Assembly: GCA_020430865.1 (NCBI GenBank)
Contig: JAGQIY010000215.1
Coordinates: 1-7,079, forward strand
Length of the DNA: 7,079 bases
Reading direction: 5' to 3'
From: Myxococcales bacterium
Lineage (GTDB): Bacteria; Myxococcota; Polyangia; Polyangiales; Polyangiaceae
The position numbers and the translations under genes are program-made. The notes beneath the pieces were generated by a model. It was not told the origin of the DNA, searched no databases, and saw nothing but the letters and a program-made list of their open reading frames with translations. Positions 1 to 5,447 of this stretch are shown here, piece by piece. Position 1 is the first letter of the stretch, and the number at the start of each line of letters is the position of its first letter.

Positions 1-170
1 AAGGGTGCTTGGCGCGTTCAACGCCACACTCCCGCGTCGGTTCAAAAGGCGTCGAGACCATGGCTGCCGCGTCAGGCATGGCTCGGGCTGGTGAGAACTG
101 GTTCCCCCGTGGTCGAAGGGGTCCCGGCTTCGTACAGTTGGTCTGCTTTCGCCCTCGGGTGGAGGCTTCG

Positions 171-314
171 ACCTCTTTCGCGAGAGGTTGGCCAAAGCGA
201 GGCCTTGGCCGCTGGCTTCGACTCATTCTCTTCTAGGAGTGATTCGAGGCTGTTGGCGACAGACGGGCCTCTGCTTGGAGTCGGAGTCGGCGCATTTTCT
301 CGCAGGGAAAATGC
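171..314 (+). other. Hairpin cluster in the 5' part of the RNA candidate
   Basis: Four consecutive stem-loops stand almost end to end. ACCTCT (171-176) pairs with AGAGGT (183-188) around a 6-nt loop. GGCCAA (190-195) pairs with TTGGCC (205-210). Positions 217-228 pair with 237-248, with one C/T mismatch and G-T wobbles, around an 8-nt loop. GCATTTTC (292-299) pairs perfectly with GAAAATGC (307-314) around a 7-nt loop. The last stem is AT-rich inside GC-rich DNA, so base composition alone does not explain it. Pairing was read by eye and no energy was computed. Confidence 0.55.
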
Positions 315-368
315 TGGCTCGGTTCCAGCGACCTTCGGGGGCGGGGTGACTCGATGGAGTTGCCCGGT

Positions 369-388
369 CGTCCTCTCTCGGGAGGACG
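369..388 (+). other. Perfect 7-bp hairpin
   Basis: CGTCCTC (369-375) pairs with GAGGACG (382-388) around a 6-nt loop TCTCGG. A GAGA-capped GCGC/GCGC hairpin (434-445, a GNRA tetraloop) follows shortly after. Both fit a continuous folded RNA rather than coding sequence. Confidence 0.5.
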
Positions 389-657
389 AGCCTCAGGAGA
401 CCGCAGTGCTGGGTAATGCTCAGCCCATGAGCGGCGCGAGAGCGCTTCTTGAGCGGTGATCGAACGTCCCAGGTCGTGCTCGAACTCACTTTGAAAAGTC
501 GCATCAGCAGTGAAGAGTCTGCCCTTGCTCGCTCGCAAGCTCTCCTCGGAGGGCGCGCTGGCGGGCTGGAGTGTCGGTTTCGGCGCTTCGGGTGTTGCCG
601 GGGCTGGTTCACGTGTCAGCGGTCATTTCGGTGACTGGGGCTCGCGCGCCGTCGCCT

Positions 658-673
658 GGTTGGTTCGCCGACC
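658..673 (+). other. UUCG-capped hairpin
   Basis: GGTTGG (658-663) pairs with CCGACC (668-673), including one T-G wobble, around a TTCG loop. The 11-mer GTTGGTTCGCC at 659-669 occurs again at 1613-1623. There it lies in the 3' arm and just beyond the end of the 1594-1618 hairpin. Confidence 0.45.
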
Positions 674-898
674 GGTGTGAAGACTCTTCCTGTGAGACGT
701 CGAGGTTTCTCGTCTGCGGGTTCACGTTGCCCGTAGCTCCGAGGGGCCTGGGTCGTGGTGGTCCGCAAGGGCAGTGGTTTGCACACGGAAAAGCGTGGGC
801 GCGCCAGAGCCACGACGACATTCGGCGTCAGAAGCAGCCGAACGAGTACGGTGCCGAGATCCTGAATAGGGATCGGGTGGGGTAGTCGTTCGGGTGCG

Positions 899-940
899 GA
901 AGCTGGGGCTCCGCGTGAACGGGGCTCTGGTCGAGAGAGG
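899..940 (+). repeat. Degenerate internal repeat, copy A (partner at 1137-1192)
   Basis: GAAGCTGGGG at 899-908 is followed, after the same spacing as in copy B, by GCTCTGG at 924-930. TCGAGAGAGG comes at 931-940. All three words recur at 1137-1192 in a different order. The words are exact, while the sequence between them has diverged. It may be an old internal duplication or a repeated structural module; chance cannot be excluded. Confidence 0.35.
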
Positions 941-944
941 TTTC

Positions 945-962
945 CCCGCGATTCGTCGCGGG
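945..962 (+). other. Perfect UUCG-capped hairpin
   Basis: CCCGCGA (945-951) pairs without mismatch with TCGCGGG (956-962) around the tetraloop TTCG (952-955). UUCG loops are typical of stable RNA stems. The complementary strand would show CGAA, which is not a standard stable loop, so this supports + strand transcription. Confidence 0.6.
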
Positions 963-1051
963 TGGGGTCTGTCTCGACGACTTGGACAGGAGTTCGGGTG
1001 CTCGTCTTTGAAATGCAGGTTGCAGGTATCGGTCGGACGCATCTTTGGCAT

Positions 1052-1081
1052 GTCGCTGTTCTTCCTTCGGGAAGTAGCGAC
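1052..1081 (+). other. Two-tier UUCG-capped hairpin
   Basis: GTCGCT (1052-1057) pairs with AGCGAC (1076-1081) to form the basal stem. CTTCC (1061-1065) pairs with GGAAG (1070-1074) as the apical stem, closed by TTCG. The stems are separated by an asymmetric internal loop, GTT on one side and T on the other. Eleven Watson-Crick pairs in 30 nt is hard to explain as chance. Confidence 0.6.
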
Positions 1082-1136
1082 GGGTCTAGGCTCGAGCGAG
1101 GTACGCGTTTCCCGTTGAACGGACGGAACCGCGGAT

Positions 1137-1192
1137 CGAGAGAGGGCTGAACGGGCGCGCGAAGCTGGGGTACACGGAACAGTGAGCTCTGG
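1137..1192 (+). repeat. Degenerate internal repeat, copy B (partner at 899-940)
   Basis: TCGAGAGAGG is at 1137-1146, GAAGCTGGGG at 1161-1170 and GCTCTGG at 1186-1192. The last two words keep the same 15-nt spacing as in copy A, but TCGAGAGAGG lies on the other side. Confidence 0.35.
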
Positions 1193-1448
1193 CGTCGGCC
1201 TTGGAATGGGAGTTCCTGGGATTTCGATACGGTACTAGATGTACTGGAGCAATGGTGCTCGGCTCTCTAAACCAGAGTTGGGGCGCCTTGCTCCTGGCTC
1301 CTCGGGTGAAGCCTCGTTGGTGGGGCGAGACAGCGTGTTTGCTGGTTCCTTGCGGAATCGGCGAGCGCCTGTGCTTGCTTCTTGGGCGGGGGCGAAAGCC
1401 AACGAACAGTACGAGGTTGTACGGGCTCACGGGTCCGTGCCGAAACGT

Positions 1449-1462
1449 CGACAGCGATGTCG
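1449..1462 (+). other. GCGA-capped hairpin, first copy of the CAGCGATGTC motif
   Basis: CGACA (1449-1453) pairs with TGTCG (1458-1462) around a GNRA tetraloop GCGA. The loop with its flanks, CAGCGATGTC, is repeated exactly in the apex of the 1594-1618 hairpin. Confidence 0.5.
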
Positions 1463-1585
1463 GCGTCGACTCGCACCCAGCAGGTCAGCCGGTTCCTCTT
1501 GTCTAGAGGCAAGAAGGACGGGTGTCCGAGGCGCGACAGAGTACATCAGCGGAAGGGGTTTCGTGATAGCGGCTCTCTCAGCCTT

Positions 1586-1600
1586 CACCACGGATCAACG
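1586..1600 (+). repeat. Short direct repeat CACCACGGAT..CAACG, copy A
   Basis: CACCACGGAT followed directly by CAACG. The same 10-mer is at 1759-1768, with CAACG three bases further on (1772-1776). In this copy the CAACG end forms the 5' arm of the GCGA hairpin at 1594-1618. Confidence 0.35.
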
Positions 1601-1674
1601 GCAGCGATGTCCGTTGGTTCGCCCGTACGACGCACGGGATGAAGCGCCGGATCGACTCACTCGTTCGAGTGGTC
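1594..1674 (+). other. Three-hairpin cluster, first capped by GCGA
   Basis: Positions 1594-1603 (ATCAACGGCA) pair with 1608-1618, leaving one bulged C at 1612, around a GCGA GNRA loop: ten pairs including two G-T wobbles. CCCGT (1622-1626) then pairs with ACGGG (1634-1638). A third stem, 1654-1662 with 1667-1674, carries one bulged T. CGCCG upstream and CGGCG downstream of the third stem could enclose it as a nested junction. Confidence 0.55.
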
Positions 1675-1747
1675 CGTCCACGGCGTGATTCAGGGCGAGG
1701 CGCAGAGGGTCAGTCGCTCGCGGTTACGTGGCTTCGCTTCGGTCGCT

Positions 1748-1902
1748 CGTGGTGCTTGCACCACGGATGGTCAACGAGCACGCGGCTGCGCGGAATGCCA
1801 GTGTTCGAGGTTCGTCGGCTCATCCTTCGTCGGATGAGCGGACCACTTGCTTCGCCTCCACCTTCGAGGTGAACCACTCACGGCCGAACGGTCAGCGAGT
1901 GG
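1748..1902 (+). other. Run of strong hairpins, including CUUG and 8-bp perfect stems
   Basis: CGTGGTG (1748-1754) pairs with CACCACG (1759-1765) around CTTG, a known stable tetraloop. GCTCATCC (1818-1825) pairs perfectly with GGATGAGC (1832-1839). CACCT (1859-1863) pairs with AGGTG (1867-1871). CCACTC (1874-1879) pairs with GAGTGG (1897-1902) and encloses a small CCG/CGG stem. The last three follow one another closely. Confidence 0.6.
1759..1776 (+). repeat. Short direct repeat CACCACGGAT..CAACG, copy B
   Basis: CACCACGGAT, then GGT, then CAACG. In this copy CACCACG is the 3' arm of the CUUG hairpin at 1748-1765, so the two copies sit in different structural contexts. Confidence 0.3.
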
Positions 1903-1985
1903 GGTGTGGCAAGTGCGGCGCGAGTCGGTTCGGAAGCTCGGTTACCAGCCTCGCTGGGCGCATCACGTAAGCCTCCGCCAAAGCT

Positions 1986-2154
1986 GGGCAAGATAACTCC
2001 TTGCTCACCCAACTCAGGCCCTGCCAGCGCGAACTGCGCGGGCCTGACTAGAGAACCTGTATTGAGTCGAAGATGTCACGTCACGCCGCAAGCGTGTGCG
2101 TGGGGCCGATGAGCCGCTGTGTGCGGCGTGGGGGCTTAACTGCTCACCATCGGC
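1986..2154 (+). other. 3'-terminal structured module of the RNA candidate
   Basis: Four hairpins lead into the terminator. GGGCAAG (1986-1992) pairs with CTTGCTC (2000-2006), with one G-T wobble. TCAGGCCC (2014-2021) pairs with GGGCCTGA (2040-2047) and encloses GCGC/GCGC (2027-2030 with 2036-2039). CACG (2077-2080) pairs with CGTG (2099-2102) outside CACGC/GCGTG (2082-2086 with 2092-2096). GCCGAT (2105-2110) pairs with ATCGGC (2149-2154) outside GAG/CTC and CCGC/GCGG stems. Nested two-level stems like these are typical of folded RNA. Confidence 0.6.
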
Positions 2155-2169
2155 AAGCGACGCTTCCCG

Positions 2170-2206
2170 AAGGCAACCAGGGCGACCTGGTTGCCTTTCG
2201 TTTTTT
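2170..2206 (+). terminator. Strong Rho-independent terminator
   Basis: AAGGCAACCAGG (2170-2181) pairs perfectly with CCTGGTTGCCTT (2186-2197), giving a 12-bp stem with a GCGA GNRA loop. It is followed by TCG and then six T (2201-2206). No open reading frame worth the name ends just upstream, so it most likely ends a non-coding transcript. It also insulates the transporter operon from upstream transcription. Confidence 0.9.
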
Positions 2207-2303
2207 GTCGCCTCGACCTGGTCGTCGTCACTCGCGACCCCGCGGGGTTGCTCACCCCCAAAACATCCGGCTCGTTGCTTCGTTCCTCCGCTCGAGCTGC
2301 CCG

Positions 2304-2577
2304 GATCACGTATTCATCACTGCGGCGCGGGTGCAGACCGAGCGCTGGATCGTCCACGCAGCTGATCGGAGAGAACCGCACATTTCCTTGGGGAATTGGA
2401 TATCGCGTCGAGCAAGGCGATGAGATCGTGGCCCGGGCGCACCACCTCAACGCGACCGTCAAGACCCTGAAGATCTCCCCACGCCATGAGTGGTACGCCC
2501 TGGAGCCGGCGGCCTCGAGGGAGGAGCTCGCGCCCTTCGCTTGGGCGTTCGGAGGCTTCCACGTCCCGGCGCGGAGC
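2304..2577 (+). pseudogene. Probable gene relic, weakly like copper type II monooxygenase-related proteins
   Basis: From about 2350 to 2577 the frame that starts at base 1 of codon 2368 reads like real protein: FPWGIGYRVEQGDEIVARAH, then HLN, a WYALEP segment and LAPFAWAFGGFHVP. Codons from about 2440 on favour G or C in third position, as in the neighbouring genes. The pattern of an uncharged aromatic/Gly start, a 'GD-I' step, 'HHLN' and an 'APF...F-(V/I)P' ending recalls copper type II ascorbate-dependent monooxygenase-like proteins of myxobacteria. That is memory-based resemblance, not a search. There is no plausible start, and downstream the frame dissolves into Arg/Gly-rich text. A further piece (DHVFITAARVQTERWIVHA, from 2304) lies in another frame, which suggests a frameshift. 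The rest of 2207-2665 shows only a short ACCCCGCGGGGT palindrome (2237-2248) and no recognisable promoter or riboswitch. Confidence 0.35.
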
Positions 2578-2665
2578 CTCGCAGAGCCTGGCGAACGACG
2601 GAAAGGCCGGCCTGACGCGCGCCCACCGTTGCTCGGACGCAGGCTGTGTGCTTCGCTCGCCGCCG

Positions 2666-3649
2666 ATGCAGGACGCGCGCGCAGAGTCCGATCTGGCAGC
2701 TGATCGCCACAGCCGCCGCCGTGCCCGCGGGTCGCTCGCGCTGGGCTGGTGGCTGACCGTGGTTGCGCTGCTCGCTGCCTGTGACCGCGAGCGCGAGACC
2801 GCTCCAGAGGCCGAGGGGCCTCGCTTCGTGTCGCTGGCGCCGGCGATCACCGAGACGCTGTTCGCGATCGGCGCGGGCGACCAGGTCGTTGCGGTCAGCC
2901 AGTACTGTGAGCGACCCAAGCAGGCACAGCGTCTGCCGAAGGTGGGCACGGCGATGACCCCGAACTACGAGGCGATCGCGCGCTTGCGTCCGACGTTGAT
3001 CTTCACGGAATCAAACAAGAGTGCGAAGCAGCAGGAGCTGCGCGAGCTGGGTCCGACGCTGGAGCTGCCCTGGCTCACCCTCGGCGAGATCACCGCGAGC
3101 GTCCGCAGGTTGGGCGAGCGCACCGGCCACGCGGAGCGCGCCGCCTCGATCGCTCAGCGCATGACGAAGGAGCTCGGCAAGACGCCGCCTCCGGGTGCGC
3201 CGAGGGTGCTGCTCGTGCTCGGCTACGGCGCGAAGTCCAGCATCGACGAAGCGTGGTTCATCCGTCGGAACAGCCTTCATGGTGCCGCCCTGGCTTCCGC
3301 GGGGGGCCGCAACGCGGTCGACCACGACGTGACTGGGCTGCCGCGCCTCACGGTGCAGCAGGTGCTCGAGCTCGATCCCGAGATGGTCATCGTGTTGGTG
3401 CAGGCCAAGCGCCAAGAAGAGGCTGCAATCCTCGCTGCGTGGAACCAGCTCTCGCCCTTGCGCGCGGTGAAGCAGCACCGGGTCGCGGTGCTCGAGGCGC
3501 CGGAGGCCTTCGGTAACGGACCCAGCATCCTCGAGCTTCGGGAGAAGCTCGAGCGCCAGATCCATGCCCTCGAGAAGCCCGCGCCCGCCAGCACGGCGTC
3601 CGCTGAGCCGTCGGCGTCGCCGAGCGGCGCGCCTGGAAACGCCCCGTGA
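2666..3649 (+). CDS. Periplasmic-binding lipoprotein of a BtuF/FecB-type importer
   Basis: A 327-residue substrate-binding protein of the helical-backbone (TroA-like, Peripla_BP_2) class, which delivers cobalamin, heme or ferric siderophore to a BtuC/FecCD permease. Residues 1-39 form a lipoprotein signal: a basic RRRAR stretch, a hydrophobic segment and the lipobox LAAC with the lipidated Cys at 39. The mature domain opens with RFVSLAPAITETLFAIGAGD (53-72), the family's N-terminal signature. It continues with SQYCERP (78-84), NYEAIARLRPTLIF (100-113) and RLTVQQVLELDPEMVIVL (227-244). Residues 304-327 are a low-complexity Pro/Ala/Ser tail. ATG 2666 is chosen because it gives a complete signal peptide, although no clear Shine-Dalgarno precedes it; GTG 2648 in frame is an alternative. 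The frame is open back to 2486, but those extra residues are Arg/Ser-rich and precede the signal. The stop overlaps the next gene's GTG. The substrate cannot be decided, though the fold resembles BtuF most. Confidence 0.88.
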   Translation: MQDARAESDLAADRHSRRRARGSLALGWWLTVVALLAACDRERETAPEAEGPRFVSLAPAITETLFAIGAGDQVVAVSQYCERPKQAQRLPKVGTAMTPNYEAIARLRPTLIFTESNKSAKQQELRELGPTLELPWLTLGEITASVRRLGERTGHAERAASIAQRMTKELGKTPPPGAPRVLLVLGYGAKSSIDEAWFIRRNSLHGAALASAGGRNAVDHDVTGLPRLTVQQVLELDPEMVIVLVQAKRQEEAAILAAWNQLSPLRAVKQHRVAVLEAPEAFGNGPSILELREKLERQIHALEKPAPASTASAEPSASPSGAPGNAP

Positions 3650-4455
3650 CCAAGCTCTCCCTGCGCGATGCGGGGCTCAGCCTGGGAGGTCGCGAGGTCC
3701 TCTCGGGGATCAGCCTGGAGCTCGGTGCAGGCGACTTCGTCGCCTTGGTCGGACCCAACGGCTCTGGCAAGACGAGCCTGATCAAGCTCTGCCTCGGGCT
3801 GTATCCGCAAGGAAGGGGTGAAGTGCGACTGGACGGCGAAGAGCTGCGCTCGCTCACCCCGAAGCGGCGTGCCGCCGGGCTGGCCTGGCTCCCGCAGCGT
3901 TGGGAGCCCAGCGAGCCGCTGCCCGTACTGGAGGTGGTCGCAGCCGCCCGCTACCGCCTGCGGGAGCCGTTCCGGGTGGCGGCGGCCGCGGCGACTCGCG
4001 CGCTCGACCGTGTTGGGGCGGCAGACCTGGCAGAGCGCCACGTCGATGAGCTATCCGGCGGCGAGCTGCAGCGCGTGTTGCTGGCGGCGGTGGTGGCGCA
4101 GGAGGCGCCGCTGCTGTTCTTCGATGAGCCTGCCAATCACCTCGATCCGCAGCACCAGATCGCGACCTATCGCTTGCTCGGTGAGCTTCGGGCGGGGGGA
4201 GCCGGCGTGCTGTGCGTGACCCACGACATCAACCTGCTGGCTCACATCGACGGCGCGGAGAAGATCCGTGTGGTCGGTATGCGTGACGGTCGCATCGTCT
4301 TGGACACGCGCTACTCGGACCCGGACTTGGCGAAGGGACTGAGCGAGCTGTATCTGGCCGAGTACGCTGAGTTCAAGGACGGTTCCGTGAGGCACTTCTA
4401 CTTGCGTGCCGAACGTACTCCAGGAGCGTTCGAAGCATCAGGGGGTGAGGGGTGA
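3646..4455 (+). CDS. ABC transporter ATP-binding protein (BtuD/FhuC/FecE type)
   Basis: A 269-residue cytoplasmic ATPase that powers import through the downstream permease. All motifs are intact: Walker A GPNGSGKTS (36-44), Q-loop Gln84 in LPQR, signature LSGGE (136-140), Walker B LLFFDEP (156-162) with catalytic Glu161, D-loop NHLD (164-167) and the switch His193 in VTHD. Length and motif spacing are normal for the family, with a slightly long C-terminal tail. It starts at a GTG inside the GTGA that holds the previous gene's stop, and ends in the same kind of overlap with the permease, so translation of the three genes is probably coupled. The neighbours assign it to a vitamin B12, heme or siderophore importer; the ATPase alone does not tell the substrate. 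Confidence 0.93.
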   Translation: MTKLSLRDAGLSLGGREVLSGISLELGAGDFVALVGPNGSGKTSLIKLCLGLYPQGRGEVRLDGEELRSLTPKRRAAGLAWLPQRWEPSEPLPVLEVVAAARYRLREPFRVAAAAATRALDRVGAADLAERHVDELSGGELQRVLLAAVVAQEAPLLFFDEPANHLDPQHQIATYRLLGELRAGGAGVLCVTHDINLLAHIDGAEKIRVVGMRDGRIVLDTRYSDPDLAKGLSELYLAEYAEFKDGSVRHFYLRAERTPGAFEASGGEG

Positions 4456-5408
4456 ACAGGTCGGCGCTCGGGGGCGTGTCGCTGGTCCTGCACGCGGCCG
4501 CGTGTCTCCTGCTGCTGGCGGTCGTGCCGTTGATCGGCCCGAGCCTCGACGTTCCGAGCGGCGACTTCATCCTGTGGCAGCTCCGTGTACCGCGGCTCCT
4601 GGTGGGGGCGCTCGTTGGTGGGACCCTGGGGCTGAGCGGTGCCGTGTATCAGGCGCTCTTTCGCAACGGACTGGCGACGCCGAGTACCGTCGGCACTCTG
4701 GCCGGCGCGACCCTCGGCGCGTTGTTCGTGCTGGTGCTCGGTGGAGGCAGCGCACTGGGACTGCCTGCAGTCGCGGTCGCGGCGTTTCTCGGTGCCGTGG
4801 GGCTGAGCGCGCTGGTCCTCGCGGTTGCCGCGCGGCAGAGAGCTTCGATGAGCGACGTCCTGCTCGCAGGGATCGCCGTCACGCTGGCCGCGAGCGCGCT
4901 CTCCACCGGGCTGCAGTACACCGCGGACAGCCGGGCTCTGTTTGCCGCCGCGCAGTGGTCGCTCGGCAGCCTTCCCCAGGTGGGCTACAAGGCCGTGCTC
5001 TGGCTGTTGCCCTTCACGTTGCTCTCATCCCTGCTCATGCTGCTCCTGGCGCGCCCGCTGCAGGCTCTCGTGGCCGGGGAAGAGGTCGCGGCCACTCAAG
5101 GCGTCTCCATCGCGAGGGTGCGGGCGCTGGCTCTCGGCGCAGGCGCGCTGGGGGTGGCGGCGTGCGTGGCCTGGTGCGGACCGATCGCCTTCGTTGGCCT
5201 GTTGGTGCCGCACCTGGTGCGTGGGCTGGGCGCGGTCACCTATCGGCGCCTGCTGCCTCTCTCCTGGCTGTACGGGGCGACGCTGCTCGTCTGGTGCGAC
5301 ACGCTGGCTCGCCTGGTGTGGCCCGGGGGAGAACTTCCGGTGGGCGTGGTCACCGCAGCGCTGGGCGCACCGGCGCTGATCTTCGTGGTCGCGCGGCGAC
5401 GGCGCTAG
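4452..5408 (+). CDS. FecCD/BtuC-family ABC transporter permease
   Basis: A 318-residue polytopic inner-membrane protein that forms the translocation channel as a homodimer, probably with about ten helices as in BtuC. Family signatures are LRVPRLLVGALVGGTLGLSG (44-63) followed by AVYQALFRNGLATP (64-77), LLAGIAV (137-143), WSLGSL (169-174), GEEVAATQGV (209-218), GPIAFVGLLVPHLVR (243-257) and GELPVGVVTAALGAP (293-307). Residues Arg45 and Arg48 (R-V-P-R) and Arg287 (in LARLVW) match by position the arginines by which E. coli BtuC docks BtuF. It is slightly shorter than typical members, with a short N-terminus and a basic RRRR end. The GTG start overlaps the ATPase stop by 4 nt, with a purine-rich GGTGAGGG stretch just upstream acting as ribosome binding site. 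Confidence 0.93.
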   Translation: MNRSALGGVSLVLHAAACLLLLAVVPLIGPSLDVPSGDFILWQLRVPRLLVGALVGGTLGLSGAVYQALFRNGLATPSTVGTLAGATLGALFVLVLGGGSALGLPAVAVAAFLGAVGLSALVLAVAARQRASMSDVLLAGIAVTLAASALSTGLQYTADSRALFAAAQWSLGSLPQVGYKAVLWLLPFTLLSSLLMLLLARPLQALVAGEEVAATQGVSIARVRALALGAGALGVAACVAWCGPIAFVGLLVPHLVRGLGAVTYRRLLPLSWLYGATLLVWCDTLARLVWPGGELPVGVVTAALGAPALIFVVARRRR

Positions 5409-5447
5409 CCTGGAGCTGCGGGGCGCCTGGCGGGGAGACGCCCAACG
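5409..5447. other. 39-bp convergent gap without a clear terminator
   Basis: The operon's stop (5406-5408) and the barrel gene's stop (5448-5450, - strand) face each other. The gap holds a weak inverted repeat, GGGCG (5421-5425) with CGCCC (5439-5443), with no T-run on either strand. Termination of both transcripts may be Rho-dependent or lie inside the opposing genes. Confidence 0.4.

Larger units (their letters stand above)
1..2206 (+). ncRNA. Candidate giant structured non-coding RNA (3' part or whole), class unknown
   Basis: All six frames are broken by stops into short, low-complexity, Arg/Ser-rich readings that resemble no protein family. The + strand is tiled by hairpins. Those I traced by hand (outer limits) are 10-26, 171-188, 190-210, 217-248, 292-314, 369-388, 434-445, 524-539, 658-673, 858-874, 945-962, 1052-1081, 1247-1260, 1449-1462, 1495-1509, 1594-1618, 1622-1638, 1654-1674, 1748-1765, 1818-1839, 1859-1871, 1874-1902, 1986-2006, 2014-2047, 2077-2102 and 2105-2154, followed by an intrinsic terminator at 2170-2206. 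Many loops are UUCG, GCGA, GAGA or CUUG in the + sense, which indicates the transcribed strand. I see no conserved segments of rRNA, tmRNA, RNase P RNA, SRP RNA or self-splicing introns. The left boundary is not visible and structure begins at base 10. It could instead be several adjacent RNAs or a degenerate non-coding spacer. The function is unknown. Confidence 0.6.

Noticed and set aside
223..612. 129-codon open frame on the - strand in the RNA region
   Set aside because: Low-complexity Arg/Pro/Ser text without coding-like codon bias, overlapping several perfect hairpins.
1239..1688. 149-codon open frame on the + strand in the RNA region
   Set aside because: No coding bias, no ribosome binding site and no recognisable motifs; it crosses several hairpins.
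1..2206. rRNA, tRNA cluster, tmRNA, RNase P RNA or self-splicing intron
   Set aside because: None of the conserved core sequences I know for these RNAs is present, and no cloverleaf with a proper T-loop was found.
1..2206. CRISPR array or tandem repeat array
   Set aside because: The stems differ in sequence and spacing, with no regular repeat-spacer pattern. Only short words recur.
2191..2703. 170-codon frame as an intact gene
   Set aside because: The ATG lies inside the terminator stem and the first 55 and last 40 residues look random. Only the middle part resembles protein, so it is listed as a relic.
5421..5443. Bidirectional intrinsic terminator between the convergent genes
   Set aside because: Only a 5-bp inverted repeat with a long loop and no T-run on either strand.
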